A stretch of 64,000 bases of DNA from Polaribacter atrinae (GCF_038023995.1 NZ_CP150660.1:1300501-1364500), one strand, 5' to 3'. Shown: positions 1 through 9,809, counted from the first letter of the stretch. Translations and numbers: made by a program. The notes: a model not told the origin generated them from the letters alone.

Positions 1-652
1 TTACTTCTTTAAAGTTATCAGGTCTAGAAAATGTAAATTTTGGCATGTATAAATTAAATGCATAAAACATCATTATAAACATTCTTAAAAAATAGGCGCC
101 CGTTAAATAGTAAATAAATTCAGGTTTTGTAATCAACTCAAAGTAAACTGCAAATAACAGTATCATAACCATTACTCGATTCCAAAGTTCTTTTAAAATG
201 TTACCAAAAACAGACTGAAATTGAACTTTAGCCCAAGAATAAAAAATTTCGAAATAAGCACAAGCAACAGCTATTAGGTAAATAACAACCGTATAATCTT
301 TTATAATAGGGTTTTCTATGGATAAATAATCTCCTATTTCTTTATAAAATAAGTTTCCAAAATAAGCTATTGGAATTGCGATCAATAGCGGTAAAAAAAG
401 TACCGATGATAGGAAACTATCTTTCTCTTGTTTTGTAAAATAGCTAGAAAAAAACTTTACAATTGTATGATGAATCCCTAATGCAATTAGTGGCATTAAT
501 AAATTAGACGTAGATAACAAAAAAGTTACCAAACCATAATATTCATCTTCTAAAAAACGAGTATATAAAAACAAGGTATTTATTCCTCCAAAAGCAAAAC
601 CAAGATAAATAAAAAGCGTGTTTTTTAAAGACTGTTTAAATACAACTCCCAT
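1..652 (-). CDS. Polysaccharide flippase (Wzx/MATE-like), partial
   Basis: Not recognised as a complete frame because it runs off the left edge. From an ATG at 652 the minus strand stays open to base 1 (217 codons) with no stop; the TTA at 1-3 is not in frame. The protein starts MGVVFKQSLKN and alternates hydrophobic segments with short loops, as in oligosaccharide flippases that move lipid-linked sugar units across the inner membrane. It begins 1 base after the stop of the upstream glycosyltransferase (stop at 654-656), so it is the last visible member of the polysaccharide operon. Only the N-terminal half or so is present. The flippase call rests on the transmembrane pattern and the context; another polytopic envelope protein is possible. 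Confidence 0.72.
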   Translation of the reverse strand, partial: MGVVFKQSLKNTLFIYLGFAFGGINTLFLYTRFLEDEYYGLVTFLLSTSNLLMPLIALGIHHTIVKFFSSYFTKQEKDSFLSSVLFLPLLIAIPIAYFGNLFYKEIGDYLSIENPIIKDYTVVIYLIAVACAYFEIFYSWAKVQFQSVFGNILKELWNRVMVMILLFAVYFELITKPEFIYYLTGAYFLRMFIMMFYAFNLYMPKFTFSRPDNFKEV

Positions 653-653
653 A

Positions 654-1919
654 TTACGAATGTAAACTTTTAATAATCAAAGCTAGTTCTTTGGTCAATT
701 CTTTTCTATGATATCTTTCAATATTTTTAGAAGCTACAAGCAAACTTCCTTTTTTGTATTGATCATATAATTTTAATATTTCTGATGATAATTTTGCTTC
801 ATTATTAAAATCAACTACAACACCAGAATTGGTTTCTTTTACAATTTCTGATAAATCTCCATCTTCGGGTCCAATCGCTAAAATGGGTCTTTTTGCTGTT
901 AAATACTCAAATAATTTTCCAGTTAAAATTCCTTTTGATTTTTCTACATTCGGAATTAACAACAACAAAACTTGTGCTTTCTTTTGGTATTCTATTGCCT
1001 CTTTATGGGTTACATAACCAATAAATTCAGTATTTTTCAATAAATTATTAGTAGAAATTTCTTCTTTCACTTCATCTGAAATATCACCAATAAAATTCAG
1101 TTTTAAAGCATTTTTAAAACCTTCATCTTGTAAGCAAAGTTCCTTTAAAACTTTAAACAATACTTTTGGGTTGCTTTGTTTTGGTAATAAACCAATGTAC
1201 GAAATAGAAAAACCACTATCTAAAACAACTGTGTTACTCGTTAAAACTTCATCATCAAAACCATTGGTAATCACTTCTACCCTACTTGCTTTTTTAGCAA
1301 ATTCATATTTTAAAGAATTACTAACCGTTAATACACAATCTGCATTTTGTAAAACTTTCGTTTCTAATTTTCTATTTATATTTTTAGCAAAAGACAATTG
1401 CTTAAAATCTTTGTTATAGTACAAATCTGCCCAAGGATCTCTAAAATCTGCAAGCCATTTTATACGATTCTTTTTATGCAATTTTTGAGCAATTAAATGC
1501 ATACTATGTGGCGGACCAGTAGAAATAATCGTATCAATCTTATTTGCATCTAAATACTTTTGAAGGTACTTTACAGAAGATTTTACCCAAAAAACTTTAG
1601 GATCGGGAATAAAAAAATTTCCTCTTATAAATGATAAAACTCCTCCGTTACTTGCGTTAGATATTCCACTTTTCTGAGGTTTGTTCTTTTTCCAAAAAAG
1701 AACATCTGTAGGTTCCCAAATAGGTTGTTTTAAAATTTCTATATTTTTAGGAATTTCATTAATTAGGGTATTGTCTTCCTTCGGATAATTTACATTATCA
1801 ACCGTATACACAACAGGCTCTATATCAGATTCTTGTAAATATTTTACAAATTTCAACCAACGTTGCACTCCAGAACCTCCTGCAGGTGGCCAATAATATG
1901 TAATTATTAAGACTTTCAA
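654..1919 (-). CDS. Glycosyltransferase family 4 protein (TTG start)
   Basis: A 421-residue GT-B fold glycosyltransferase, expected to add a sugar from a nucleotide donor to a growing surface glycan at the cytoplasmic side of the inner membrane. The N-terminus MKVLIITYYWPPAGGSG is a typical flexible acceptor-side start; the C-terminal donor half carries SKGILTGKLFEYL and a glycine-rich stretch near residues 330-360. The start codon is TTG at 1919-1917: no ATG lies nearby, the family begins exactly at this residue, and TTGA overlaps the TGA stop of the upstream gene by 4 nt (1916-1919), which suggests translational coupling. Sugar and acceptor cannot be told from sequence. Confidence 0.88.
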   Translation of the reverse strand: MKVLIITYYWPPAGGSGVQRWLKFVKYLQESDIEPVVYTVDNVNYPKEDNTLINEIPKNIEILKQPIWEPTDVLFWKKNKPQKSGISNASNGGVLSFIRGNFFIPDPKVFWVKSSVKYLQKYLDANKIDTIISTGPPHSMHLIAQKLHKKNRIKWLADFRDPWADLYYNKDFKQLSFAKNINRKLETKVLQNADCVLTVSNSLKYEFAKKASRVEVITNGFDDEVLTSNTVVLDSGFSISYIGLLPKQSNPKVLFKVLKELCLQDEGFKNALKLNFIGDISDEVKEEISTNNLLKNTEFIGYVTHKEAIEYQKKAQVLLLLIPNVEKSKGILTGKLFEYLTAKRPILAIGPEDGDLSEIVKETNSGVVVDFNNEAKLSSEILKLYDQYKKGSLLVASKNIERYHRKELTKELALIIKSLHS

Positions 1920-3106
1920 GATAGTAGATTATTGTAGAGATGGATTAGTTTTTTAGAAGTCTGTTCCCAAGAAAATTCATTTTCTATAAACTGCTTCCCA
2001 TTTTGTCCTAATTCATTTCTTAACGCTTCATCGTTGTAAAGTGTAATGATTTTATCAGAAAAATCTTCTACATCTCTGTCTTTATGAACCAAACCAGTAT
2101 TATTATTTTCTACTACTCTTCTTTGAGCTGTAGCATCACTTACCAAAAGTGGTTTTGCCAAACTCATGTACTGAAAAATCTTATTTGCATACGCAACATC
2201 ATGTTGTAAATTTCTATGCAATGGCGATATACAAATAGCACTAGACAAGATATAAGACTGAAATAAAGAAACATTTTGCCAACCTTCAAAATCAACAAAT
2301 TGTTCTAACTTTAAGTCAGCAACTTGTTGCTTTAAAACAACATCTGTAGTATTTCTACCTACAATGACCAACTTAATATTGGGTATGATATCTTTAAGAG
2401 AACTAACAGCTTCAATGGCAGTTTGCAAACCTCTTCGTATATGCGTATCTCCTAAATATAAGAGCACAAAATTATCTTTATATCTGTCTATAATGGTTTT
2501 ATCCACCTTAAAATCTTTGTAAAAAGATTCTCTAATTGTATTCGGAACTAAAACTAACTTGTCTTTTACAGACGGAATCCTTTCTACTAAATTTTCTAAA
2601 AATTCAGGAGAAACAGAAATTACTTTATCTGCCTTTTCTATAAATTCCTTTTCCTTTTTTTTCCATTTTGATGGTGCAATAATATACTTTCCAGGAAATT
2701 TCTGCAGATGAGGATACAACTTCATCACTTCTGGCATATTATCATGTAAATCTAATACTACAGGTAGATTGAAAGCTGTATTTGCATTAAAAACAGCTGC
2801 TGCAATTCTAATATCATGTATGTGTAGCGCGTCAATATTGGTTTCTTTTATAAATTGATGAATCTTTTTTTTCATCAAAATACTGTAAAAAGGAACTGTA
2901 TACGCTAAAGCGGATAATTTATATTCTAGTTGATTAGAAGTATATCTTTTTACTTGAACTCCGTTAATAACCTCAGATGCCTTTTCATTTCCATATTTTA
3001 AACAGAACAGAAAAACATCATGACCTGCTTTTACCAAAGAAACTGCTTCGTTTTCTACCCTAGGATCGGGCGGAAAAGGAGCATCTAAAATCATTCCTAT
3101 TTTCAT
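1916..3106 (-). CDS. Glycosyltransferase family 4 protein
   Basis: A GT-B glycosyltransferase of 396 residues starting at the ATG at 3106 (MKIGMILDAPFPPDPRVENE). An ATG-free extension to 3139 exists but would run 36 nt into the yfhO-like gene; the chosen start gives an ATGA overlap (3103-3106) with that gene's stop. The DPRV motif near residue 14 and the SPLHRN region near residue 292 fit family GT4. It probably acts after or before the neighbouring glycosyltransferase in building a surface polysaccharide or modifying a lipid-linked sugar. The ATGA junction upstream and the TTGA junction downstream make three consecutively coupled genes. Substrate is unknown. Confidence 0.88.
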   Translation of the reverse strand: MKIGMILDAPFPPDPRVENEAVSLVKAGHDVFLFCLKYGNEKASEVINGVQVKRYTSNQLEYKLSALAYTVPFYSILMKKKIHQFIKETNIDALHIHDIRIAAAVFNANTAFNLPVVLDLHDNMPEVMKLYPHLQKFPGKYIIAPSKWKKKEKEFIEKADKVISVSPEFLENLVERIPSVKDKLVLVPNTIRESFYKDFKVDKTIIDRYKDNFVLLYLGDTHIRRGLQTAIEAVSSLKDIIPNIKLVIVGRNTTDVVLKQQVADLKLEQFVDFEGWQNVSLFQSYILSSAICISPLHRNLQHDVAYANKIFQYMSLAKPLLVSDATAQRRVVENNNTGLVHKDRDVEDFSDKIITLYNDEALRNELGQNGKQFIENEFSWEQTSKKLIHLYNNLLS

Positions 3107-5520
3107 TGTTTCTCTTTCTTCTTTTCGTAAAAGAACCAACCAGCTGTTATTAAGATTAACAAAGCATAAGAAGCTAATGAAATCATTTTTCCTTGCTGAA
3201 TTACTTTTGGTTCAAACTTAAATTCAATCGTATGTTCTCCTGCAGGAATTGTCATTCCACGCAACACATAATTTACACGGACATGTGGCGTTAATTTACC
3301 ATCAACGTAAGCGTTCCAACCTTCTTTATAATAGATTTCAGAAAAAACGGCAAACTGTTCTTTTGCTGTTTTAGATTGATATGTTAATGTAGTAACATCA
3401 TAATTTAAAAGTTCTATGTTGGCAGTACTATCTATTTCTTTAGGGAAATTAGGTTGATATTCATTAGAGACATCCTTTTGATAAACAGCTACATTCTTAG
3501 TATTTAAAGAATCTAATGCTTGCATTTCTTCATTTGCCGATTCTACAATTTTTACATTTTCTACAAACCAAACATTTCCATTAGCATCTGGGTTTAATTG
3601 CGACTGCTTATCTCCCTTATCATTACCAATAATAAAATATTTAGTATTTAACATGTTTAAAACTTGCATGTTATTTTTGGCTATTTGAAAATCAAATAAT
3701 TCTTGATAACGTCCTAATTTTGCTGCATGATACCCTCCAATAGATTGATGAAAATAAGAAGTACTTCCATCATTCATCGGATTTACCGTAAAGTTACCAA
3801 CTCTATAATGGCTTTTGTCTTGTAAAATAATTTTATCTGCTGTAGATGCTATAAATGGTTTATCAATTTTTCTTGCAGACTTAAAATCATCTTCATTTAC
3901 ATACTTTTTATCAACAGAAATTAAATCGAATAACATAAAAAGAGTCAATGTAATAATAGCTACACCTTGCTTTAACTTGCCTTTTAATAACATCCATAAA
4001 ACCCCTGCAGAAATTATCATTAAAAATAATGAACGTAAAGTATCTGTAAATAACATTGACTTTCTATCAGAAATAATCGCATCTGCTAAACCTGGTAATT
4101 GATTGTATTGTGCATCTCTTATTCCCTCGAAAGTAGAAAAACCATGCGCCAATAAAAACCCTACAACAATTAAACCTCCAAAAGCATACACTGCTTTTTT
4201 TAGTGCGTCTTGTTTTTCTTCCGAAGAAATTTTAGGAGAAAAGAATTCTTTTAAAGCCAATATTCCTAAAATAGGAACACATAATTCTGCAATTACTTGT
4301 ATTGATGAAACAGCTCTAAATTTATTATACAACGGAAAATAATCAATAAACAAATTGGTTAAAACATCAAAGTTTCTCCCCCAACTCATTAATATAGAAA
4401 ATATTGTTGCGGTAACTAACCATTGTTTTAAACGTCCTTTCACTAAAAATATCCCTAAGAAAAATAGAAAGAAAACAACTGCACCAATATAAGCCGGTGC
4501 TTCTACTATATTTTGATCTCCCCAATAGGTAAGTGCTTGCTCAGAATATTCTTTTGCTGCTTTTTTACCTGCTTTTGCTTCTAAAAGTTGATAAAAATCT
4601 GAACTTTCGCCTAATTTCTCTATCGTTCCTCCTCCCATAAAACGAGGGATGAATAAATTAAAAGTCTCTAATTTTGCATAACTATATTCTGTTATATAGG
4701 CTTTATCTAACCCTTTTGTGGCTTTTTTTACTTTACCATCTGGAGTAATCGTTAATTCAGATTTTCCTCTTGTACTATGATCAGCATATTCTTTCATAGC
4801 CATTAAACGAGGTGCATTAGCACCAACACCTAATAAAACTGCAGCAAGAATAATAGCTACTTGTTTTATAAAAGTTGGAATAATTTTTTCTTTAATAGCA
4901 TGTATAAATTCTACAATTCCTAAAATTATTAAGGCAAATCCTAAATAATAAGTCATCTGAGGATGATTTGTATAAATCTCTAAAGCCATTGCGACTCCAG
5001 TAACTATAAAACCAAGAATATAACGTTTTTGAAAAACCCACAATAATCCTGCTAATATTAAAGGCATGTAGGCAATTGCATGCGCTTTTGCGTTATGACC
5101 TGCTCCAAAAATAATGATTAAATAGGTTGAAAAACCAAAGGCGAGAGATCCAAAAATAGCCAACCTCCAATTAACTTTTAAAGCCATCATTAACACAAAG
5201 AAACTTAAAAAATATAAGAAAGTATAATCTGCAGGTCTTGGTAAAAAACGCAATGCTCTATCTATTCCACGTACTAAATCATTAGGATAATAAGCACTTA
5301 CTTGATAGGCTGGCATTCCACTAAAAGAAGCACCTGTCCAATAAGGTTCTGTGTTTTTATCTGCTCTAAAATCATTAATCTCTTTTACCATTCCGGTAAA
5401 CTGAGTAATATCAGATTGATTCAGTTTTTCTCCTTTTAAAACAGGATGAAAATAGATAATTGATGCCAATACAAAGATTGCAACGGCACCTACATAAGGT
5501 AAAATTTTAGTAAACTTCAT
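3103..5520 (-). CDS. YfhO family integral membrane protein
   Basis: An 805-residue polytopic inner-membrane protein with about a dozen hydrophobic segments in the first 530 residues and one more at the extreme C-terminus, separated by a soluble domain. The soluble part contains EIYYKEGWNAYVDG and YVLRGMTIPAGEHTI, which are characteristic of the YfhO family. YfhO proteins are GT-C-like membrane proteins implicated in glycosylation of envelope polymers (for example lipoteichoic acid glycosylation in Bacillus); the role in Bacteroidota is not established. It lies 3 nt downstream of the DUF4834 gene and overlaps the following glycosyltransferase by ATGA, so it belongs to the same envelope-glycan operon. 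Confidence 0.88.
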   Translation of the reverse strand: MKFTKILPYVGAVAIFVLASIIYFHPVLKGEKLNQSDITQFTGMVKEINDFRADKNTEPYWTGASFSGMPAYQVSAYYPNDLVRGIDRALRFLPRPADYTFLYFLSFFVLMMALKVNWRLAIFGSLAFGFSTYLIIIFGAGHNAKAHAIAYMPLILAGLLWVFQKRYILGFIVTGVAMALEIYTNHPQMTYYLGFALIILGIVEFIHAIKEKIIPTFIKQVAIILAAVLLGVGANAPRLMAMKEYADHSTRGKSELTITPDGKVKKATKGLDKAYITEYSYAKLETFNLFIPRFMGGGTIEKLGESSDFYQLLEAKAGKKAAKEYSEQALTYWGDQNIVEAPAYIGAVVFFLFFLGIFLVKGRLKQWLVTATIFSILMSWGRNFDVLTNLFIDYFPLYNKFRAVSSIQVIAELCVPILGILALKEFFSPKISSEEKQDALKKAVYAFGGLIVVGFLLAHGFSTFEGIRDAQYNQLPGLADAIISDRKSMLFTDTLRSLFLMIISAGVLWMLLKGKLKQGVAIITLTLFMLFDLISVDKKYVNEDDFKSARKIDKPFIASTADKIILQDKSHYRVGNFTVNPMNDGSTSYFHQSIGGYHAAKLGRYQELFDFQIAKNNMQVLNMLNTKYFIIGNDKGDKQSQLNPDANGNVWFVENVKIVESANEEMQALDSLNTKNVAVYQKDVSNEYQPNFPKEIDSTANIELLNYDVTTLTYQSKTAKEQFAVFSEIYYKEGWNAYVDGKLTPHVRVNYVLRGMTIPAGEHTIEFKFEPKVIQQGKMISLASYALLILITAGWFFYEKKKEKQ

Positions 5521-5523
5521 AAA

Positions 5524-5790
5524 TTAATCTATTTCCTCAAAATCCACATATTCACCAACAGAGTTTTTACTTTGCTGTTGCTGTCCTGGAGTTTTATCGA
5601 TTACTGTTTTACCTTCTGGTACAGTATTTTTTGGTTGTTCTTGTTGTTGTCCGCCACCATATTGCTGTTCTGCTTTCTTTTTAATTGTTTCTGCTGCCTT
5701 TTTTATTAAAAAAGGGGCAAATAACTTTGCTAAAAACTTAAAAGCATAATAAAAAAGAACAATAAAAAAAATTGTTTTTAATAATCCCAT
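5524..5790 (-). CDS. DUF4834 family small membrane protein
   Basis: An 88-residue protein with one N-terminal hydrophobic helix (about residues 3-30) followed by a Lys-rich amphipathic stretch and a Gln/Gly-rich low-complexity linker, ending in GEYVDFEEID. This organisation is that of DUF4834, a small protein found widely in Bacteroidota, with no assigned function. It is the first gene of the minus-strand envelope operon and sits 3 nt before the YfhO-like gene. The acidic end after a basic, Gln-rich linker suggests a membrane-tethered adaptor, but that is inference. Confidence 0.75.
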   Translation of the reverse strand: MGLLKTIFFIVLFYYAFKFLAKLFAPFLIKKAAETIKKKAEQQYGGGQQQEQPKNTVPEGKTVIDKTPGQQQQSKNSVGEYVDFEEID

Positions 5791-5968
5791 TCAAATATAT
5801 ATTTATAAAAAAATCAATCAAAAATAACAATTTGAATACAATTGGGGCGTTTACAAACTATAAAACTTTCTTAAACTCAAAAAAGTATGGTTTGCTTTTA
5901 AAAAATAGCATTTTTATCCTATGTTTGTGTAATAGAGATTTACTTCTAATAAAATAGTATCCTAATTT

Positions 5969-7105
5969 ATGAAAAACCTTTTCCTAAAACTTTTCATTAC
6001 GTTTACCGTGTGTATAATAAGCTCTACACAAGCGCAATACACAGACGTAATAAACTCAAACAAACCTGGTTTTTCAGAAAGTCCGTATAGTGTTGGGACA
6101 GGCGTTTATCAATTTGAAACGAATTTATTCTACAAAAATACCAGTATAGAGCCTACTTTTTCTATCCCAGAATCTTTTGGAGCAGATTTACTTTTTAGGA
6201 CAAGTTTTTTTCTTGAAAAACTAGAATTAAATGTACAGCTAGCTTATCAGAAAGATGAAGTAACGTTTAATAACATTTTTACATCACAATACACTACCTC
6301 AGGGTTAAGTAAATTTACAATTGGTGCAAAATATTTGTTATTTCAGCCAGAATATACAGATAAGACAAAAGAAGTTAGAAGTTGGAAAAGAAGACATGCC
6401 TTTGATAAAAAAAGACTGATTCCTTCTGTTGCTTTTTATTTGGGTGTAAATACAGATGTTGTAAGTGATTTATACAAAACAGAAAGTATCTCTCCTAAAT
6501 TAGGCGTTTTACTACAACAGAACATTACCGATCGATTTAATGTTATTTATAATGGATATTACGATAAAATAGGAACGGATTTCTTTGAACTCTCATACAT
6601 TATTACTGCTACACAAAACTTTAACTACAATTGGTCTGGTTTTATAGAACATCAAGCAATTTTTAAAAACCCACAGAATAATATTAACTTAGGTGCGGGA
6701 TTGGCTTATCTTATTAATAAAGATTTTCAAATTAACACTTCTGCGAGATTTCTAAAAGAAGGAAAATCTCAAGGTTTTTACGGCGGATTTGGAATTTCTT
6801 ATAGAATAGACAGTCATCAGGATTCTTATACCGATTTAGATGATAATGGCCAAGAAATAAAAGACACACCAATAAGTAGGTATAATAAAAAACAAAACGG
6901 TTTTTTCTCTAGAATGTTTAATGTTTTCAAGAAAAAAGATAAAAAGAAACCAACCAGAAAAAGAAGTAGAAAAAGAAGCGCTACAAAAGAGAAAAAAGGA
7001 GGTTTTTTAGGATTGTTTGGCAAGAAAAAGGCCAAAGAAGAAACTGATATAGAAAAGCTAGAAAGAGAAATTAAAGAGCTAGAGAAAGAAGTCAAAGAAG
7101 AATAA
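5969..7105 (+). CDS. Outer-membrane transporter-like protein with charged C-terminal tail
   Basis: A 378-residue protein with a signal peptide (residues 1-22, cleavage after TQA) followed by about 260 residues of alternating beta-rich sequence that resembles the family annotated as transporter / MetA-pathway of phenol degradation. A beta-barrel in the outer membrane is the likely location. The last 90 residues are different: a Lys/Arg-rich segment (KKDKKKPTRKRSRKR) and then a Glu/Lys-rich coiled coil (KLEREIKELEKEVKEE). The gene stands 178 nt from the divergent DUF4834 operon and 30 nt before the GNAT-like gene. The transported substrate is unknown. Confidence 0.65.
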   Translation: MKNLFLKLFITFTVCIISSTQAQYTDVINSNKPGFSESPYSVGTGVYQFETNLFYKNTSIEPTFSIPESFGADLLFRTSFFLEKLELNVQLAYQKDEVTFNNIFTSQYTTSGLSKFTIGAKYLLFQPEYTDKTKEVRSWKRRHAFDKKRLIPSVAFYLGVNTDVVSDLYKTESISPKLGVLLQQNITDRFNVIYNGYYDKIGTDFFELSYIITATQNFNYNWSGFIEHQAIFKNPQNNINLGAGLAYLINKDFQINTSARFLKEGKSQGFYGGFGISYRIDSHQDSYTDLDDNGQEIKDTPISRYNKKQNGFFSRMFNVFKKKDKKKPTRKRSRKRSATKEKKGGFLGLFGKKKAKEETDIEKLEREIKELEKEVKEE

Positions 7106-7123
7106 AATAACAATTAGAAAAAC

Positions 7124-7131
7124 TATTTTTG
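7124..7131 (+). promoter_or_regulatory. Possible -7 box (TATTTTTG)
   Basis: TATTTTTG matches the Bacteroidota -7 consensus TAnnTTTG. It lies only 4 nt before the ATG at 7136, so a transcript from it would be leaderless or nearly so. No good -33 TTG was seen at the expected distance. Weak evidence. Confidence 0.3.
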
Positions 7132-7135
7132 TAAT

Positions 7136-8257
7136 ATGATTACAATTAAAAAAATGACTACCAAAAAGGAAATGAAACAATTTGTAACATTTCCTTTTTC
7201 GTTATATAAAAACCATAAATACTGGGTTCCACCAATTATTAAAGACGAAATTGATAATTTTGATCCAACAAAAAACCCTGTTTTTGAAAATGCAGATGCA
7301 CAATTTTTTGTTGCACTAAGAGGTGGCAAAATTGTAGGTAGAGTTATTGCAATTATCAATTGGTTTGAAGTTGAAAAACAACAAATTAAAAAAATGCGTT
7401 TTGGTTGGTTTGATGTAATTGATGACATTGAAGTAAGTAAGGCATTATTAAATAAAGTTAAAGAAGTTGGCCAAGAAAATAAACTAGAATATATAGAAGG
7501 TCCAATTGGGTTTAACAACTTAGACAAAACAGGTGTTTTAGTCGAGGGGTTTGACCATATAGGAACCATGATTACTTGGTATAATCACCCATATTACAAA
7601 GAGCATTTAGAGCAATTAGGTTTTGTAAAAGAGAAAGAATATTTAGAAAATAAATTCAAGTTTAAAAATGTAGATGGTGTTTACTTTGATAGAGTTAGTA
7701 ACATTATAAAAAGACGTTTTAAATTAAAAGCATTAGATTTTACAAAGACAAAAGACATTATGCCTTATGTAGATGAAATGTTTGAAGTTTTTAGCGCTTC
7801 TTATTCTAAACTATCTTCTTTTGTACCTATTTCTGATGCTCAAATTGCTTTTTTTAAAAAGAAATACATCAGTTTTATAAACCCAGAATACATAAAGTTT
7901 GTGGTTGATGAAAATAATAAATTAGTTGCTTTTGCTATTGTAATGCCTTCTTTTTCTGAAGCTTTACAAAAAGCAAATGGAAAACTATTTCCTTTCGGAA
8001 TTTTTCATTTGCTAAAAGCTAGAAAACACTCTAAAGACGTTACCTTTTATTTAATTGGTGTGCATCCAGATTATCAAAATAAAGGTGTACACGCTATTAT
8101 TTTTGATCAATACACAAAAACTTTTGCACCTCTAGGGATCGAAAACTGTATTAGAACACCTGAGTTAGAAGATAATGAAGCTATTAAAAAGTTGTGGGAA
8201 AACTTTGACCCAGTAACGCATAAAAGGCGAAGAACCTATAGAAAGAGTATTCAGTAA
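7136..8257 (+). CDS. GNAT-superfamily-like acyltransferase (YghO-like)
   Basis: A 373-residue soluble protein whose N-terminal half begins MITIKKMTTKKEMKQFV and contains the PFSLYK...WVPP region seen in a large Bacteroidota family related to E. coli YghO. The C-terminal half has LIGVHPDYQNKGV, which reads as the acetyl-CoA pyrophosphate-binding segment of a GNAT fold (near residues 305-317). The family is usually described as GNAT-like or hypothetical, and no substrate is known. It follows the outer-membrane protein gene by 30 nt and precedes rsmE by 117 nt. Confidence 0.7.
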   Translation: MITIKKMTTKKEMKQFVTFPFSLYKNHKYWVPPIIKDEIDNFDPTKNPVFENADAQFFVALRGGKIVGRVIAIINWFEVEKQQIKKMRFGWFDVIDDIEVSKALLNKVKEVGQENKLEYIEGPIGFNNLDKTGVLVEGFDHIGTMITWYNHPYYKEHLEQLGFVKEKEYLENKFKFKNVDGVYFDRVSNIIKRRFKLKALDFTKTKDIMPYVDEMFEVFSASYSKLSSFVPISDAQIAFFKKKYISFINPEYIKFVVDENNKLVAFAIVMPSFSEALQKANGKLFPFGIFHLLKARKHSKDVTFYLIGVHPDYQNKGVHAIIFDQYTKTFAPLGIENCIRTPELEDNEAIKKLWENFDPVTHKRRRTYRKSIQ

Positions 8258-8374
8258 GTTTGTTAGAAATTTTCAGTTCGTAAAATAAAAACTCTAACGA
8301 ATGTCATTTCTAAATGAGCTTTTTTAGCGATTGAAAAAGCGCTATTTTAAATATTAAATTTTGACTTCATAACA

Positions 8375-9085
8375 ATGCAACTATTTTATAATTCAGAAAT
8401 TTCTACAGAAACCTCACAACTTACTTTTGATAAAATTGAGAGCAAACACATTGTACGCGTTTTACGAAAGCAAGTAAACGACATCCTTAAAATTACCAAC
8501 GGAAAAGGTTTTTTGTTTGATGTAAAAATTATAATTGCAAGTGATAAAAAATGTTTGGCAGAAGTTATTCGTTTTGAAGAAAAACCAAAACCTTGGAATT
8601 ATTACCTACATATTGCCATTGCGCCTACTAAATTAAATGACAGAATTGAATGGTTCTTAGAAAAAGCAACTGAAATTGGTATTGATGAAATTACACCAAT
8701 TATTTGTTCTAACTCAGAACGTAGAGTGATTAAACTAGAACGTTTCGAGAAAATTATTCAGTCTGCCATGAAGCAATCTTTAAAGTTTACGCTTCCTAAA
8801 TTGAATGCCCCAATAAAATTGAATGATTTTATAAAACAAGATTTAGAAGGACAGGTTTGTATTGCGCATTGCGAAGACCAAAAAGATAAAAATTTATTAC
8901 AATCTGTAATAAAACCATCAGAAAGAACAACGATTTTAATTGGACCTGAAGGAGATTTTTCTACTGATGAAATAACAAAATGTTTGGCAAAAAATATGAC
9001 ACCAATTTCTTTAGGCGAAAGTAGATTACGCACAGAAACAGCTGCATTGGTTGCTGTAAATACTGTTTCGTTTATCAATCAGTAA
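8375..9085 (+). CDS. rsmE: 16S rRNA (uracil-1498-N3)-methyltransferase
   Basis: A 236-residue SPOUT-class methyltransferase that uses S-adenosylmethionine to methylate U1498 of 16S rRNA in the 30S subunit. The diagnostic trefoil-knot motifs are present: LIGPEGDFSTDE (about residues 188-199) and LGESRLRTETAA (about 212-223). The N-terminal 70 residues form the PUA-like RNA-binding domain, including HIVRVLRKQ. Length agrees with the family (230-245 residues). It is followed after 39 nt by the DUF4159 gene, a neighbour often seen in flavobacterial genomes. Confidence 0.95.
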   Translation: MQLFYNSEISTETSQLTFDKIESKHIVRVLRKQVNDILKITNGKGFLFDVKIIIASDKKCLAEVIRFEEKPKPWNYYLHIAIAPTKLNDRIEWFLEKATEIGIDEITPIICSNSERRVIKLERFEKIIQSAMKQSLKFTLPKLNAPIKLNDFIKQDLEGQVCIAHCEDQKDKNLLQSVIKPSERTTILIGPEGDFSTDEITKCLAKNMTPISLGESRLRTETAALVAVNTVSFINQ

Positions 9086-9124
9086 TTTTTACTATATTGC
9101 TTTCAATTCTCACTAAAATAATTA

Positions 9125-9766
9125 ATGAAGCAAACTTTAGTTCTAGTATTTATTTTCCTTATTTTCTCTACAAATGCACAGGATGTTGCCATTTTAAAAT
9201 ACAATGGTGGTGGAGATTGGTATGCAAACCCAACTGCAATCCCTAATTTAATTGAGTTCTCAAACACAAACATTGGAACCAATATTTCTAAAAATCCGCA
9301 AGCCGTAAATATTAACAGTGAAGATCTTTTTAATTTTCCTGTTTTATTTATGACAGGACATGGAAATGTCTTCTTTTCTGATGACGATGCTAACAATTTA
9401 AGAAACTACTTAATTTCTGGCGGATTTTTACATATTTCTGACAATTACGGATTGGATAAATTTATAAGAAGAGAATTGAAGAAAGTTTTTCCGAGTCTAG
9501 AACTCAAGGAAATCCCTAACAATCATCCTATTTATAATCAAACTTTTAAATTCCCTAACGGAATCCCTAAAATTCATGAACACAATAAAAAACCTGCACA
9601 AGGTTTTGGTTTATTTCACGAAGGAAGACTGGTTGTTTTCTATGATTTTGAAACAGATTTAAGCGACGGTTGGGAAGATGAAATTATACACAACAACCCA
9701 AAAAAAGTACGAGAAAAGGCCTTAAAAATGGGGGCAAATATTCTTGAATATGCTTTTACAAACTAA
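9125..9766 (+). CDS. DUF4159 domain-containing exported protein
   Basis: A 213-residue protein with a clear signal peptide (residues 1-18, ending STNA) and then a DUF4159 domain: YNGGGDWYANPTAIPNL, FMTGHGNVFFSDDDANNLR and a glycine-rich ISGGFLHISDNYG. DUF4159 resembles the glutamine-amidotransferase-like fold found in aerotolerance-type gene sets. No catalytic assignment can be made. It is probably periplasmic. It stands between rsmE and a bile-acid-type symporter, all on the same strand with gaps of about 40 nt, so co-transcription is plausible. Confidence 0.85.
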   Translation: MKQTLVLVFIFLIFSTNAQDVAILKYNGGGDWYANPTAIPNLIEFSNTNIGTNISKNPQAVNINSEDLFNFPVLFMTGHGNVFFSDDDANNLRNYLISGGFLHISDNYGLDKFIRRELKKVFPSLELKEIPNNHPIYNQTFKFPNGIPKIHEHNKKPAQGFGLFHEGRLVVFYDFETDLSDGWEDEIIHNNPKKVREKALKMGANILEYAFTN

Positions 9767-9809
9767 AAATAGTAAGCAAAATTAAAAAATCACTTTCAAA
9801 CCTCTAAAA

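Noticed and set aside
7123..7569. 148-codon minus-strand frame opposite the GNAT-like gene
   Set aside because: Shadow of the plus-strand gene; low-complexity and no start context.
8316..8341. Terminator between the GNAT-like gene and rsmE
   Set aside because: Only a 7-bp stem with no T-run; more likely a degenerate copy of the dispersed repeat.
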